In this document: positions 11,835-22,977 of the stretch, piece by piece
Position numbering within the stretch: the stretch's first letter is position 1
Layout: each line of letters starts with the position of its first letter
Assembly: GCA_019973155.2 (NCBI GenBank)
Contig: BPQB01000029.1
Span: forward strand, 124,001 to 188,000
Direction: 5' to 3'
Source: Phanerochaete sordida
Lineage: Eukaryota > Basidiomycota > Agaricomycetes > Polyporales > Phanerochaetaceae
Length of the DNA stretch: 64,000 nucleotides
Notes under the pieces: model-generated
Told to the model about the DNA's origin: nothing
Seen by the model: only the letters and a program-made list of their open reading frames with translations
Databases searched by the model: none
Position numbers and translations under genes: made by a program

Positions 11835-12483
11835 TCACGCGTCGTAGCACAAGACAGGCTGCCAGGACCCATCGGAGACATGGCGCAGCTCGAGAAGGAT
11901 GAGCTTCTCAAACGGAATTCTGGTGACGGCCCAGTCTGGCTCAGATGTCGCCACCTCCGCATGGATCTGTGCCGTCGGTCAGTAGGCGGTGAAGTTATTC
12001 AGAAACGCGCAGCGCTGACCTGATAGAAACTCCTGATGGCGTCTGCGACTCTCTTGGCCAGCATTCCCAGCGTTATAGGCCCTGGAGTATCTGAGCGTTC
12101 CGTCCCCTGGATGACGCGGCCCCAAGGCTTGTAACCAGACCACTGTTCGAGATCAGCGAGTGCAGACCTTGGCTAGCAGGGCTAAACTTACCGCCAGGCG
12201 GAGAGTAAACTTCAGCTTGTCGCAGGCGGAAGTCGTCACCCGAGGTCTATAGGCAGGATGATCGACGTAATGCCTTGCTTCAGCCCTCCAGAGATAGGTC
12301 CCTCTGGGGAATATGACCGGCTCGCGTTTGTCGAAGTGGCTGTTAGCGACGTAACCCTTCTGCGGAACGACGATGCCTTGCGAATTCTCGATAGTCATGA
12401 AAGTGTGGTAAAACTGATCGTGAAGTGAATGAGCGAGGGGCTCTATGCGGTTGAACTGCACGACGCACCCCTTCGGCTGCCAT
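11835..12483 (-). CDS. WS3: WPGY/SWQP family member
   Basis: Exons on the minus strand: 12483-12469 (MAAEG), 12413-12192, 12142-12020 and 11966-11835, giving 163 residues, with introns of 55, 49 and 53 nt, all phase 0. The second exon starts FYHTFMTIENSQGIVVPQK and ends TLRLA. The third starts WSGYKPWG (proline of WPGY replaced by serine) and ends with a helix IRSFYQ. The last has IPFEKLILLELRHVSDGSWQP followed by VLCYDA. The last intron carries an early stop if read through, so splicing is required. All family motifs are present, so the gene is probably functional. Same strand as WS2. Confidence 0.88.
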
Positions 12484-13226
12484 CGCTTCGGATTCGTTGC
12501 GTGTGCTGGAGATGCATCGTTCGTCTTTCCGCCCCGACGTTTATACCTCGGAGGACCGTGCGCCGGTGTTCAAGTGGACAAACGTCCAGTATATCCTGCA
12601 GCGGTTATCCGTCAATGTCGAGTCCGCCAATTTCTGGATGGGGGCCAGCGTTCCGCGTCGCTTTGTCCACTCCCGGCATGGGGCAGGGTCCGTGTGCTGC
12701 GATCCGCTGCTGTCGCGTAATCTTGGTCCACTAGATGACAGCTGAAGCGTGATAGGCGGCGGCGAGCCACACAGTGGGCCCAGCGTTCCACACCGGCATC
12801 GCCGCGACCAATGTCTGGGATCGCGGCGCGTGATGTCGGCGTCAAGGACGAAGGGTACTCCTAGGAAGGTGATAGCGTCATGGACAACGGGATTTCTGTC
12901 TGCGGCGCATCTTCTATCAAGGCCCACCGTTTTCATGAGTCAAAGTTACGATATGCATGGCAACTCCGGGCGCGGTGGACACAGCTGCGCTGCGATGGCG
13001 GGTCTCGCGGGCAACAGAAACAAGGAGATAGATCCAAAATACAGCCTGCGGGGACTGCCGGGCGCCACAATGCCTCCGTTAAGCGCCAGGCAAATGTCTG
13101 CAGCAAACGCAAGGCTCAGGCTCGCGCACAAAATGAGACGTATGTGGCAAGAGATAGTTAGACGTATCCGAGGGTAATGATACACAGAAAGACCTAGCAT
13201 TACAGAGGGGGAGAGCCGACGAAGAA
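12484..13226. other. Intergenic upstream of WS3, unassigned open frames
   Basis: About 0.74 kb between the WS3 start and the 3' end of the PP28 gene. A plus-strand frame near 12536-12700 (DVYTSEDRAPVFKWTNVQYI...) and another at 12749-13177 look mildly protein-like but match no family I know and have no clear join. They could be remnants of an older gene. The WS3 promoter must lie here. Confidence 0.35.
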
Positions 13227-14145
13227 CTAGCCCCGCCTCTTTCCCATCTGCTCCTTCTTCTTTGCCTCGGCCTCGGCGGCCTTCACTGTGCGGGATGTAG
13301 TGAGGATACGGCAGGCACGGTAGACAGATCATCAAACCTTCCGCCTCGGCCTTGCGTTTGGCTGCCGCCGCCTCGCGCTCCGCACGGATCTTTGCAAGTC
13401 GAGCGAGGTCTGCCTTTGCCTGGTCGGTCTTGCCTTGCTCATGGAGCTGTCGCGGCGATCAAAACGGGACCACAGAACTCAAAGCAACATACGCACCTTC
13501 CAGTAGCGCTCCTTCTTCTCCTTCTCGTCCTTCTCCTCCCTGCAGGACCATGAGCACTGGACAGGCACCCGGCCTACATCACGCGACGTACCTCTCCCGA
13601 CGAGTCAGTTCGCGGGGCGCGTTGAGCGAAGCAAGGCTGCGCTGCTTCGTGGTCGGGAGGTTGGGGTTGGCCGCGAGGGGCTCAGCGCCCTCTTCCTCTT
13701 CCTCCTCCTCGTCGCCCTTGGCAGCGGCTTCTTTCTTCTTCTTCTTGAGCTCCTTGCGCTGCGCGCGGGTCAGCTCAGCCTGCTGGGGCGTTTCCTCCTC
13801 GGACTCTTCTTCCTCGGACTCCTCCTCCTCCTCAGATTCCTCCTCGCTCTCCTCTTCCTTGTCCTTGTCGCGTCTGCCCCTGCAAAAGGTCATCGTCTGG
13901 ACTGGACTGGCTAAGCGTGATAGACCTACCATTTGTCGACGGCTACGGCAGTGCCCTCTTCGTTGAGCTCAAGGTGCCGGCTAGTCACAAGGAATGTCAA
14001 GACGGCAGCGAGGACAGCGGGCGATAAGCGGGTACCTAAAGCTGAAAGAACATCCGGCCCTTCAGCATCACGCGAAAACGACCCAGGATATCTGTGCTCA
14101 CTTTCTGCCTCCACCACGCTTCTGCTTGAAGTTTCCGCGAGCCAT
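13227..14145 (-). CDS. PDAP1: 28 kDa heat- and acid-stable phosphoprotein (PP28/PDAP1 family)
   Basis: Small, highly charged, conserved eukaryotic phosphoprotein of poorly known role, linked to RNA binding and translation in other organisms. The start at 14145 gives MARGNFKQKRGGGRK; a short second exon follows (RHLELNEEGTAVAVDKW, ending at a gtaggt donor near 13930). Then comes an exon with a long acidic Glu/Ser tract (about 13790-13860), a Lys-rich stretch (ELKKKKKE), and APRELTRRER, the core PP28 motif. The last exon ends AEAKKKEQMGKRRG with TAG at 13227-13229. At least four introns. The coding Glu/Ser run makes a purine-strand-biased low-complexity DNA tract. It is head-to-head with NDUFA6. 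Confidence 0.9.
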
Positions 14146-14445
14146 CGCTGTCGTTTAGAATGAGATAGATGGGTGACTGCAATCGAGGTCGACGCCGCGA
14201 GGAGAGCTCAAGGACCGCAGCCTCCAGGGCGCCAGATGCACCGCGATTGGCTTTGCACCTGCTGCAATTGGCTGCCGAGAAAACATCTGGGCTCGAATAT
14301 TCTGCACGCCGACGCGGCGGCGGGGCTAGCGTGTGATGGTAACATGCCGCATATGGCAGGTCCGCCACTCCGCCCGAAACACAGCGCGGGCCCGGCTCGA
14401 CGTCGTGCTCGCGAATCGGGACGAGCGCATTCACCACCGTCCGCC
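14146..14445. promoter_or_regulatory. Shared divergent promoter of PP28 and NDUFA6
   Basis: Exactly 300 bp separate the two start codons, so both 5' UTRs and promoters must fit here. The stretch is GC-rich with no evident TATA box, as expected for housekeeping genes. It holds the word ccaattggc-like cgattggctttgcacctgctgcaattgg near 14242-14270, that is two ATTGG (CCAAT) motifs. Confidence 0.55.
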
Positions 14446-14967
14446 ATGACCACCATCCCCTCCCGCCTCGCGCGCGCGACGAAGACGATGCGGGACCCCG
14501 CCGAGGCCCGCGCGGCGGTCTTCACGCTCTACCGCGACTGGTACCGCGCGGTACGTGCGCGCGCCGTGTTCGCCCGCCCTGCCCGCTGACCGCCCGCGAC
14601 GGCGCACACAGGCCCCCGAGATCTGCGCGCTGTACACGCTGCACGTCTCGCCGCAGTACGTGCGCCAGCAGATTCGGCTGCGCTTCGAGGAGAACCGCCA
14701 TGTCACCGACCTCCGCGTGCTCAACCACCTCCTGCTCAAGGGCCGGCAGGAGTACCAGGAAACGATGAACTTCTGGAAGCAGAGAGACCACGTCCTGGGC
14801 AAGCTGATAATACCGAAGGGCCGCCCACAGCGATCGTTCTTGGAGAAGTTCTACGAAGGTGCGTGGCTTGCTAAAGGTGCTCCGTGCCGTACTGAAGTCA
14901 TTTGTCAGGTCGGGACGAGGACCAGGCTCTCCCTGCTGCGACCGGCACCCTTCTTCCCACTCCCTAG
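14446..14967 (+). CDS. NDUFA6: NADH:ubiquinone oxidoreductase LYR subunit B14 (NDUFA6/LYRM6)
   Basis: Accessory subunit of mitochondrial complex I that docks acyl carrier protein on the matrix arm. Exons 14446-14550, 14612-14858 and 14909-14967 give 136 residues, close to the usual size. The LYR signature is present (VFTLYRDWYRA), followed by the family sequence YVRQQIRLRFEENRHV and HLLLKGRQEYQETMNFWKQ. The second intron splits a glycine codon before RDEDQALPAATGTLLPTP. Start: first in-frame ATG, giving MTTIPSRLARATKTM, a basic N-terminus as in relatives. Nearest neighbours share promoter (PP28) and 3' side (the nuclear protein at 15287). Confidence 0.95.
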
Positions 14968-15286
14968 ACTCTTTCAATGTATTCAACGTGGATTCTGCTT
15001 TCGTCAGCTTGAATGTGTGCGAGCCATCATCTACAACAAACGACCAAGCTTGCAGTCACCATGAGCGGGACACCGGAACAGTACTGCTGCTCGTCCAGTT
15101 GTTCAGCTCCGCCTCAGCGGCACCGAGGCCCTGATCAAAGTTGCACTCCTTGGCGAATTTGGGCATCAGAAGTGCGTTGAATATGCTAGCCCAGATATCT
15201 TCGACCACGGGGGAGAGCAAGATATCGAGGTCGATGTGTGTATGCTTCCACACGCTGAGACCATATTCCTCTACATGTACAGAAGA
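14968..15286. other. Intergenic between convergent genes
   Basis: About 320 bp between two stop codons. A minus-strand frame 15056-15253 (65 codons, VVEDIWASIFNALLMPKFAKE) is open and has coding-like composition, but it lies directly after the stop of the 15287 gene and matches no family I recognise. Confidence 0.4.
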
Positions 15287-17527
15287 CTACCTCAGAAAGT
15301 CGAGTTCATCCTCACTATCTTCTATCGCGTCGGGCACAGGGAACATCGACATGCGGGGCTAGGTCGAAGTCAGAATTTGCCGTCCATGTATGCGTTAGGG
15401 TCCTCGTTACCTTTGGTTTCGGCACTTTCGCCTTTGCAGTGGAAGTAGGCTTCTTCGCGTCCTTCGCCGCCTTGCGATTCTCTTTGAGGCTGCTGGAAGA
15501 GGATTTCAGTCTGCGGGTAGACGACGCGAAATCAGACAGTTCGCCCGACCAATGAACTGTAGGACATACCGTTTCGCCTTCCCATCGTCAGCATCCTCGT
15601 TCACAGCAGCCTTCCGTCGTTTCGGCGGCCGGCTCTCCTCGACGTCCACCTCCGGGGCGTCTTCTTCGACGGCGCGAGGCTCGGGCTCCTCACGTTCTTT
15701 CCGCTTGGCCGCAGCTTTGGCGCGCCCCTTTCCCTTCGCTGCGGGCTCCGCGTCCACGGGCTCGTCGTCGTGGGTCGTCTCGGGGGCCTTGTCCGCTTTC
15801 TTCTTAGACGCCGCAGGCTTCGCCGCGTCTTTCTTCCGCCGTTTGGGCGCGACTTCGTCGGCATCGTCGTCGACAGCGGCGCGCCGTTTCGCTCTCTTCG
15901 AAGCGTCGGCCGGAGCATCGTCCACGCTGTCGCCGGCAGCCTTCGCCTTCGCCGCCACGTTCGAAGGCGGTGCCGCCAACTTTTTGCGCCCTTTGGCGGG
16001 CGCGCCCTCGTCCCGCTCCTCTTCCTGCGCAGGCTTCGGCACTTTCAGAGCCTTCGACGGGCCCGCCCGCTTGTCCGCAGTACGGACTGGTGGGTCTTTC
16101 TCTCGAGCAGCCTTCTGCGGTGGAGGCGCCTTCGTGGCCGGAGCATCGGGCGCTTCCCGACGCGCGTCGTGCGAGGGAAGCTGCGTGGCCTTCGTGGCCG
16201 GCACGGCCTTCGATTGCAGGATGGCCACGATGGGCACGTCGTCGCCGTCGTCAGACTCCGAGGCTGGCGGGACGTACGGCTTGGCCCGCTCGCGCCTCGG
16301 AGGGTGCGAGGGCCCGGCGCGCGGCACCGCCTCGTCGGCTGTGGCGGGCGGAGCGTCGCCCTTGTTGTCTGCACGCCGCTTGGATCTTGGGTGGCGTTCC
16401 ACTGCCTCTGCCTTGTGTGCGTCGCCATGGGCGGTATTGGCTGGGGGGACGGCGGGCGGTGAGCGAGACGAAGACGCGCCAAGGCAGGGAGCACTGCGCG
16501 TACCCGGTTTGTCTGCCTTGGTGCGCGAGGAGCTGGCAAGGGTCTTCGCGGTGCCTTTTCCCTTACGGTCGGCCGACACATCGTTCTCTATGCGCTTGCT
16601 AGCTTTCTTTGGAGCAGTGTCCCCGGTATTGTCGGCCACAGGGCGTGCATTGCCGTCGCGTCTCAAAGAGTCATGCTCGTCGGCCGCGCTATTCTTGCCC
16701 TTGCCCGCAGTTTTCCTAGGGCCTGCACGACTCAGTTGAGCATCGCCTCACTTTCTGGACACGCATACGCACCAGGGTGGTCATCCGCCGGCTTGGCTGC
16801 CCGTTTCTGGCGGCCGGGTTTGGATACCGCAGCTGCATCGTCCACGGCCGTAACCTGCTCAGGGACTGCTCGTCCGCAGCCTGTCAGATGGCGGCAGACA
16901 TCGATCGGGGGTGCGTCCATACCAGAAACGTTGCTTTGCGCCTTGCTCTTGCTAGGTCGCGCAGTTCTGGGCACGGCCGGTGGGAGTTTGGATGGGCCTG
17001 TGCGTAAACGCGTGAGATGGCGTCGGCATTGGGCTCAATAGTCCGACCTGCAGCTGCGGCACCGTCTTGTACGGCGGATGGGCGGCCTCCTGCACCCTTT
17101 CCTGACCTCGCTGCTGTGGACTGCGTCTTGGGGGCGCGTTTCGTTGCGGCAGATGCCTTCTTGGGAGCAGGTACAGGCAGCACGTCGTCAATGCCCTGCT
17201 GAGCTTTCGATTTTCGGCCTCGAGCAGCTGATGGCCTGCTCTTGGGAGCCTTGCGCGGAGGAGATGGAGATGGGGCCGTCGACCGCTGCTTCGTGGGCGA
17301 CTCCCCGTTCACGCCGCGCGCGAGAAGCACATCAAGGAGTGGATTTGTATCTGCCGGTACGAATAGTCTGAAGGGGGAAGACACGTCTAGTTCGCCGTCG
17401 TCGCGTGTGTGACCTGAACATACCCGCCTCTGTCTCGATACCGAGATTGCTGCTTCTCCACTCGCTTCACCCGACTCTCTTCCACTGTTCCGCCCAGCAA
17501 AGCTTTCCCTGTAGATGCTTGTGCCAT
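15287..17527 (-). CDS. Disordered Lys/Ala/Pro-rich nuclear protein, unknown function
   Basis: Starts MAQASTGKALLGG at 17527. An intron near 17382-17424 leads to LFVPADTNPLLDVLLARGV, the only ordered-looking N-terminal motif. A long low-complexity middle follows, rich in Lys, Ala, Pro, Asp, with several basic nuclear-localisation-like clusters (PKRRKK, RPPKRRK). The C-terminal end is short and distinctive: after an intron at about 15361-15411 the last exon reads PRMSMFPVPDAIEDSEDELDFLR and stops at TAG 15287-15289. Acidic ends of this kind often bind partner proteins, but no partner is suggested by the sequence. I do not recognise a named family. Convergent with NDUFA6. Confidence 0.75.
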
Positions 17528-18744
17528 TATGGCTGAGAGGCGTGGCAGTCGAGCTGCATAAAGATGGTCAAGTTCAACTCGGGCAATGTCATGGCGCGAG
17601 CGCCGCCTTGCCTTGACTTCAGGTCACGTGATCATCCAAACTGTGCTCCGGGCTCTAGCGCGTCTCGACTCCTGGCTCTCGACACTCGTGTCGGCAGGAT
17701 GCACTACCTGAATGAAGGTTGAAGATATGTGAGTCTTCTTGCTCCTCTTATGTATCGCTTGACTATAACGGTTTACTTCTAGCCGAGCAGCCTCAGAGCA
17801 GTCAAGGTGCGAACTCAGCGCACCTTTCGACGGAACGGATGACAGCGTCGATGCTCGCGAGTGCTTGTCTCAGTGCTCTGATAGAGACCTTGCACCACTA
17901 TGTTTCTGCGCTCCTTGAAGGTGCGATGTACGTCGTGGCCTGTCGTGGCCTGTGGGAACCGCCGCCCGTGTCGGAGCATTTGCCGCAAATCGCCAGTGGC
18001 TGTGATGGTCCCCTTCGACCCATTGTCCCGGACTATTCAGCTCATGATCCGTCCTTAGCGCTCCGAAACCCAGATTACACCCACGACATGCCGAGCGGGG
18101 CCCTGCTGCGCGCTTTCCATTATCGGATGCGCGGTGAGTCCTCTATGCACGCGCCGACTCTTACAAATGCACACAGCCGTCGGCGACATGCACGTATTGT
18201 CATTGCCGCAACGTATGAGCATGCAGTGTTATGATGGTCGTGCGGCGCGGATACCGATGAGGTCTGTCAACCAGTCATACCGAGTTGCCGACGACCGAAC
18301 ACGCATGGGTGGCCCTTCCGACACTACCTACTCAATTTCAGGCCACGGGCGCAGCACCGACCAGGTACTTGGCACTTTCCGGTAAATGGGCTGATCAGGG
18401 CCACCATGGCTGTCCAAGGACGCGCCACTTGAGCCTATCTCGCAGCAGATGTGCTCGCGCTATCCCTCTGCCATCCATCACTTGACGACTGGACGCGCCT
18501 TACGTCCATGGATGACTCTCAGCCCTCGGATCGACACCGAAACTCACAATCGAGTCAGCGAAGGGGAATGGTCACCAAGTACAGCGTTGGTATCTGCGCT
18601 CATCGGGTTGCGCAGACCATGTCCGACTATGTGATGAACAATGGTCTTGCGGCGCTCTTTCTTCTAAGCATCCGCAAAGGTAAGCGGCTGCGCAGGTTTA
18701 AAACCTGCGAGCCCTGTGGCTCTGAAATCTCCAGAACTCCCTCC
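17528..18744. other. Intergenic upstream of WS4
   Basis: About 1.2 kb. A plus-strand frame 17719-18234 (171 codons) shows no recognisable domain. The frame 18451-18753 runs in phase into the WS4 first exon, so a longer WS4 N-terminus cannot be excluded, but sister WS6 argues for the short start. Confidence 0.4.
18691..18709. promoter_or_regulatory. 19-bp perfect inverted repeat in the WS4 promoter
   Basis: CGCAGGTTTAAAACCTGCG: two 9-bp arms around a single A, ending 35 bp before the WS4 start codon. The AT centre could serve as a TATA-like element and the symmetric arms suit a dimeric DNA-binding protein. No comparable copy was seen before WS6, the closest paralogue. Confidence 0.5.
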
Positions 18745-19446
18745 ATGGCCAGCGTGAGTCGTCTACACTTCTTATTCGAACCATTCATATCAACACGACC
18801 CAGTACCACGTCTTCACCGACGTGCGCATGCCCCAGCACCTCCCCGTAGGCGCAGTGCTCGTGCCACAACGCACCTACACCGCCGAGCGTCCCGTGCAGG
18901 CATTCGATGCTGCTGCTCCCATTCGCTTTGTCACGCGCGGCGCGCTTGGCATACGCCTGGTCGACGCCCTTGAGGAGAACACTTTCGCACTCGAAGGAGC
19001 TGGAGAGATGATCCAGATCCCGAGCAGGGGCCAGAAGCTCGGCATCCGAATGGTTGTACGCCAGCCTCTCTTGCTCATACTAGTCCCTGTCACGCTCATT
19101 TCCTGCCTCTGCATCTCAAGTGGCCCGGATACGAGCCTTGGACTAAGCACATCTCGATCGTCGGAGTGGCCCCGAACCAACTCATCACGAAGGGCCGACT
19201 CGCGTATGAGGTCGCCAGAGCCGTCAGGAAGTGCCTCGAGGTCGGTCTACCGCCCTTCCCACGAGCAGCGAGCTCACGAGCGACTAGGAGCTGAGCCATA
19301 AGAGCTCCTCCGAGGCTGCACCCGACTGGTGGGCGACTCAGGTGCCCATCGACCAGCTTGTGCTCCTTGAGCTGCACCAGGTCATGCTGTCCTCCTGGCA
19401 GCCCATCCTCTGCCGCGTCGTCCCGGTCCCGGCCCTGGGCGCATGA
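18745..19446 (+). CDS. WS4: WPGY/SWQP family member (WS4/WS6 subgroup)
   Basis: Exons 18745-18753, 18804-19055, 19121-19240 and 19288-19446 (9, 252, 120 and 159 nt) give 179 residues; introns are 50, 65 and 47 nt, all phase 0. First exon codes only MAS. The second begins YHVFTDVRMPQ, has GAVLVPQRTYT and ends IRMV. The third begins WPGYEPW and contains LITKGRL before a helix. The last has DWWATQVPIDQLVLLELHQV and SSWQPILC. All four exon lengths equal those of WS6, and the two proteins align without gaps, so they are recent paralogues that still differ at many residues. The family serine-glycine before WQP is Ser-Ser here. Confidence 0.9.
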
Positions 19447-20647
19447 TATGGCTTCCTTTGTCAACTGACAATTTTTGCTCGATTTTATGGCTCGCTTGGA
19501 CGCTGTCTTTACTGATGTTTGTGTTAGAAATTTTTACGCCCTATTTACGAAGTGGTGTGTAGTATCACAGTAAACGCGCCCCCTTGCAAATGATAATCAT
19601 GCTGTTTGTGTACACTGCCTCGTCCGAATGAGACAAACCGTGTCTGAAGCTTCTTATATTTTAATATCCAGGCCCAGCCTCAAGCTCGGCTACGCTCAGC
19701 GAGACGGCTGTGTTCGACGAAACGGACGTTGAACGAGAAACGAGGTAAGTAAATTCAACTGACTACGCTTGTGCGCTTGCTCGGCGCCACGAAGGCCAGG
19801 TAGCCAAACAAGGCACCCAAACAAACCGAGCGGTGCCCGCGTCTGCATTTTTTCCGCAGCCCCCATCCCGACACAGAGCTCTCGATCCACGTTGAAGATG
19901 TCTCAACTCGTACTTGAAGCTCTTTTTGAAATTTCTTTTGTCTTTTGCAGCTAGGTTACCAGACCTCAAGGATTTCGCGACTCATGCGTGACGAGTCGCG
20001 AGACCTGCGAAGCTGATCTACGGAGCCCGGCTGCAGCGTATTGGCAGCGTATCGTGTTGAGTTTTTCCATCCGTCGCAACCCATATAACTGACGTCACTC
20101 AGAGGCATGCAGGCCCTCTGTGCGCAGTCGGTGTCCCTAACCAACAAATGGAGTTCTTACTATTCATGACGCCGACGATCGAGCGCCCCAGCGAAATGAA
20201 CTCGGTCCGTTCGTGTGGACAAGCCGAATATTCTGAATATCTGGGCCTGTTCTTCTTCTTGCAATGTCCATTCTACAACCCTCTGCCCATCATAGGTAGC
20301 CCTGATGCTTTCGTCCCTCAGGTGTCCGATGCAGCTGGGGAACCAGCAGACTCCATATCGAATTTCATACAACGCCTCTCGAAATGAACCATCGTATTCC
20401 TGCGACTAACCATAGGCAGGGCCGCGTTGCCAATTTCTACTTGTCCTCTGTACTCAGATATCATGGATCATGGCGGGAAAGGGCGGTGGACGAGCCGAAA
20501 CTGGCTACTGACGGACCGTAGGTAGCGGGGAACACGGAAACGCAAGACCTTGGTCAACCATGGGTGCACTACAAAAGCAGTCCCGCCGGTGAGCTGGTGA
20601 GCACACTTCGGAGTTACCCCAACATCCATTGCATGCGCGGCCTTGAC
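19447..20647. other. Intergenic WS4-WS5, similar to the WS6-WS7 spacer
   Basis: About 1.2 kb with no convincing ORF. Landmarks match the WS6-WS7 spacer in the same order: gcgccac-gaaggc...aaggcac-caaac near 19781 (sister near 23205), gagctctc...ccacg near 19877 (sister near 23278) and tccatcc-tcgc near 20067 (sister near 23490). Confidence 0.55.
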
Positions 20648-21342
20648 ATGGCAAATAATCAGAATGGCCAGGTGAATATTCTCTGCCGCGCCGCTCACGC
20701 CTCGTCAGCTAACTGGTTATACCATTAGTTTCATACGTTCATGATGTACCACGGGCAGAACGTGCAGACGCCAGGCATCATCGTTCCCCAGCGCATGTTC
20801 CCGCTTCCGCAGGGACAGAGCCCCGCCGATCTAACGCTGCAGCCAGTACGATTCTTCGTAGGCGGCCGCCTAGGTGTCCACCTCGACACCGCCCGACAGG
20901 CCCAAGTTTGCGACCTCAATCATGCGAACAGCACACCGCAACTCGCACTTGGCAGAGGCCGACCCACGCTTCGCATCTTGGTACGTGCATCTGTATATCT
21001 CGCGCAGTACCTTAGTTAATGTATTGATTCCTTCAGTGGCCTGGATACTCTGATTGGCATTATCTAAATGCTGTGGACATACATGGCGCCCACCCGACTC
21101 TGGCTCACATTACGCAGCGACTTGCCCAGCTGATCTACGATTTCTACACTGTCAGTCCATCCACTTCCATTTCACAACAGGACGCTAACACGCCGCAGGG
21201 CATGATCACACACGAAGGCAGCGAGACATGCTGGAGACTGCAAAACATCCCCTTCGATACTTTGTACCTCGTCGAGCTGCGTCAAGTGGGGCGGGGATCC
21301 TGGCAGCCGGTTCTCTGCACTAACATCCAAATCTCGCAGTAA
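20648..21342 (+). CDS. WS5: WPGY/SWQP family member
   Basis: Exons 20648-20671 (MANNQNGQ), 20729-20980, 21037-21150 and 21199-21342 give 177 residues, introns 57, 56 and 48 nt, phase 0. The second exon (252 nt, as in WS4, WS6, WS9) starts FHTFMMYHG, has PGIIVPQRMFPLP, RFFVGGRLGVHLD and ends LRIL. The third starts WPGYSDWHYLNAVD and ends in a helix LAQLIYDFYT. The last has CWRLQNIPFDTLYLVELRQV and GSWQPVLC before NIQISQ. Intact and complete; belongs with the plus-strand core group WS5, WS7-WS11. Confidence 0.92.
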
Positions 21343-22273
21343 TTGTATGGCTAACGATTTCTTTGATTCGCTTGAAAGCGTACATGCCTACTGTACATGT
21401 ACCATTACTATCGAATTTACTTGTATCTGTAGCATGTAATATTATAGATTTATCGTTTGTTCGGGCATACGCGCGCTGCACAATTCAGAGTGAGAAGCTC
21501 CGAAGTTGAAATAAAATATATTCCCATGCAGAGCACAACTATCTCAGTCTGGAATGCAGATCATCATACCCAGAACGAGGGAAGTCGGCCGAAGAACGAA
21601 TGGCACTGTCATGGCGCTCCTCTAGATCACTGGATTCTTCGGGATCAGTCCGCGGTTGCCGGAAGGCTAGATGAGAAGGGAGCTCACCCACGCCGCACCC
21701 AGCCTCGTGGCGTCTCGTCAGGTCGGTGCAGGCTGCATTCTTGCCGGGTTTTATTGAATGACCTGCATGGCCACAACATCGCATTGGGATGGAAGCCTCG
21801 CTTGAAGCATCCGGGTTGATGACGATGGTCTCAGGTCGCCATGGTGAGCTGCACGCCATGGATCTGCTCGCCCGTTGACTCTCCATACCCAAATGAGTAA
21901 TTCCAGTGGCGATGGCGTGGATGCCACTGCCTTCAACACAGTGCGTCAATTAACGATGATTTCCATAAAGCGAATTCTGTTCCTCAGTGTTGATCATGCC
22001 CACCGTCCGCGCGAGCTCAGTCTCCCATTCGCACGCCAGATCATGACTAAGCACCATATGTTGGTCACTCATATCCTTGGTACGGCGAATTATACATGCG
22101 GGTCAGTGTATCTTCTGATCGCATAGTACAGCGTTGGATTGCATGCACGCAACATTAGCGTCCGCTCGTATGACGGTCGCTGGTTGATCTACAGCCTCAC
22201 ATTCCGGACATACTCGAGCTGGGTATGTACTTAAGCCGCCGAATGCGATGGGGATGTCTCCATAATCCCCTCG
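21343..22273. other. Intergenic WS5-WS6
   Basis: About 0.93 kb. Open frames on both strands (for example 21457-21819 and its antisense) show no family motif. It must contain the WS6 promoter; a weak 6-bp inverted repeat (GGGGAT/ATCCCC, about 22249-22270) lies just before the WS6 start. Confidence 0.45.
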
Positions 22274-22977
22274 ATGGCCACGGTGAGTCATCTTAGCTCT
22301 TCTCCCATACACTCACGTCACCTCTGGGCTCAGTATCATATTTTTACCTCCGACCGTATGCCCCGAGAGCTCCCTGCAGGCGGCGTGCTCGTCCCGCAAC
22401 GCACCTACACATCCGAGCGCCCTGTTCAGGAATTCGAGCCTGTTGAGCCGATTCGCTTCGTTGTTGGTGGAAAGCCGGGCATCCGCCTGGACGCGGCCCT
22501 CCAGGAAGACACCCTCGAGCTCGAAGGTGCGGGCGACATGATCCAGCTGCCTAGCGGAGGACAAAAAATTGGAATCCGTCTAGTCGTAAGTCACGCATTA
22601 TACAAAATTTCTGTTGGTTCTCACCCGTGCTTCTACTTCTTACCAGTGGCCCGGGTACGAGCCCTGGTTCAAGTACATCTCCGTCTCGGGCACGGCTCCG
22701 GGACAGTTGATCACGAAAGGACGCTTTGCCTTCGAAATTGCACGAGTCGTAAGGCAGTGCCTCCAGGTTCGCGTGCTGCCGTTTTAATGCAAAAGTTTGA
22801 CTTACTCGTAAAATGCAGGAGTTAGGCCAGCAGAGTTCTACTGAGACGGCGACCGATTGGTGGGCCTCTCAGGTGCCGCTCGAGCAGCTGGTGCTCCTCG
22901 AGCTACATCAAGTCCTTCGCTCCTCCTATCAACCCGTTCTCTGTCTGATCATTCCGGATTCCGCTCCCGCAGCGTGA
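22274..22977 (+). CDS. WS6: WPGY/SWQP family member (WS4/WS6 subgroup)
   Basis: Exons 22274-22282 (MAT), 22334-22585, 22647-22766 and 22819-22977: lengths 9, 252, 120 and 159 nt, identical to WS4, giving 179 residues. The second exon starts YHIFTSDRMPRELPAG, has GVLVPQRTYTSERPVQ and ends GIRLV. The third starts WPGYEPWFKYISV and has LITKGRFAFEIAR. The last has DWWASQVPLEQLVLLELHQV, then SSYQPVLC: the tryptophan of the SWQP motif is tyrosine, unique in the family. Upstream of WS7, matching the order WS4-WS5. Confidence 0.9.

Noticed and set aside
15552..16739. 395-codon plus-strand frame
   Set aside because: Antisense of the Lys/Ala-rich nuclear protein; its Ser/Ala/Phe-rich text is the complement of Lys/Ala codons, and the sense gene has introns and coherent ends.
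18451..18753. Long in-frame N-terminal extension of WS4
   Set aside because: The frame is open, but sister WS6 starts with the same three-codon exon, and other members also have tiny first exons.
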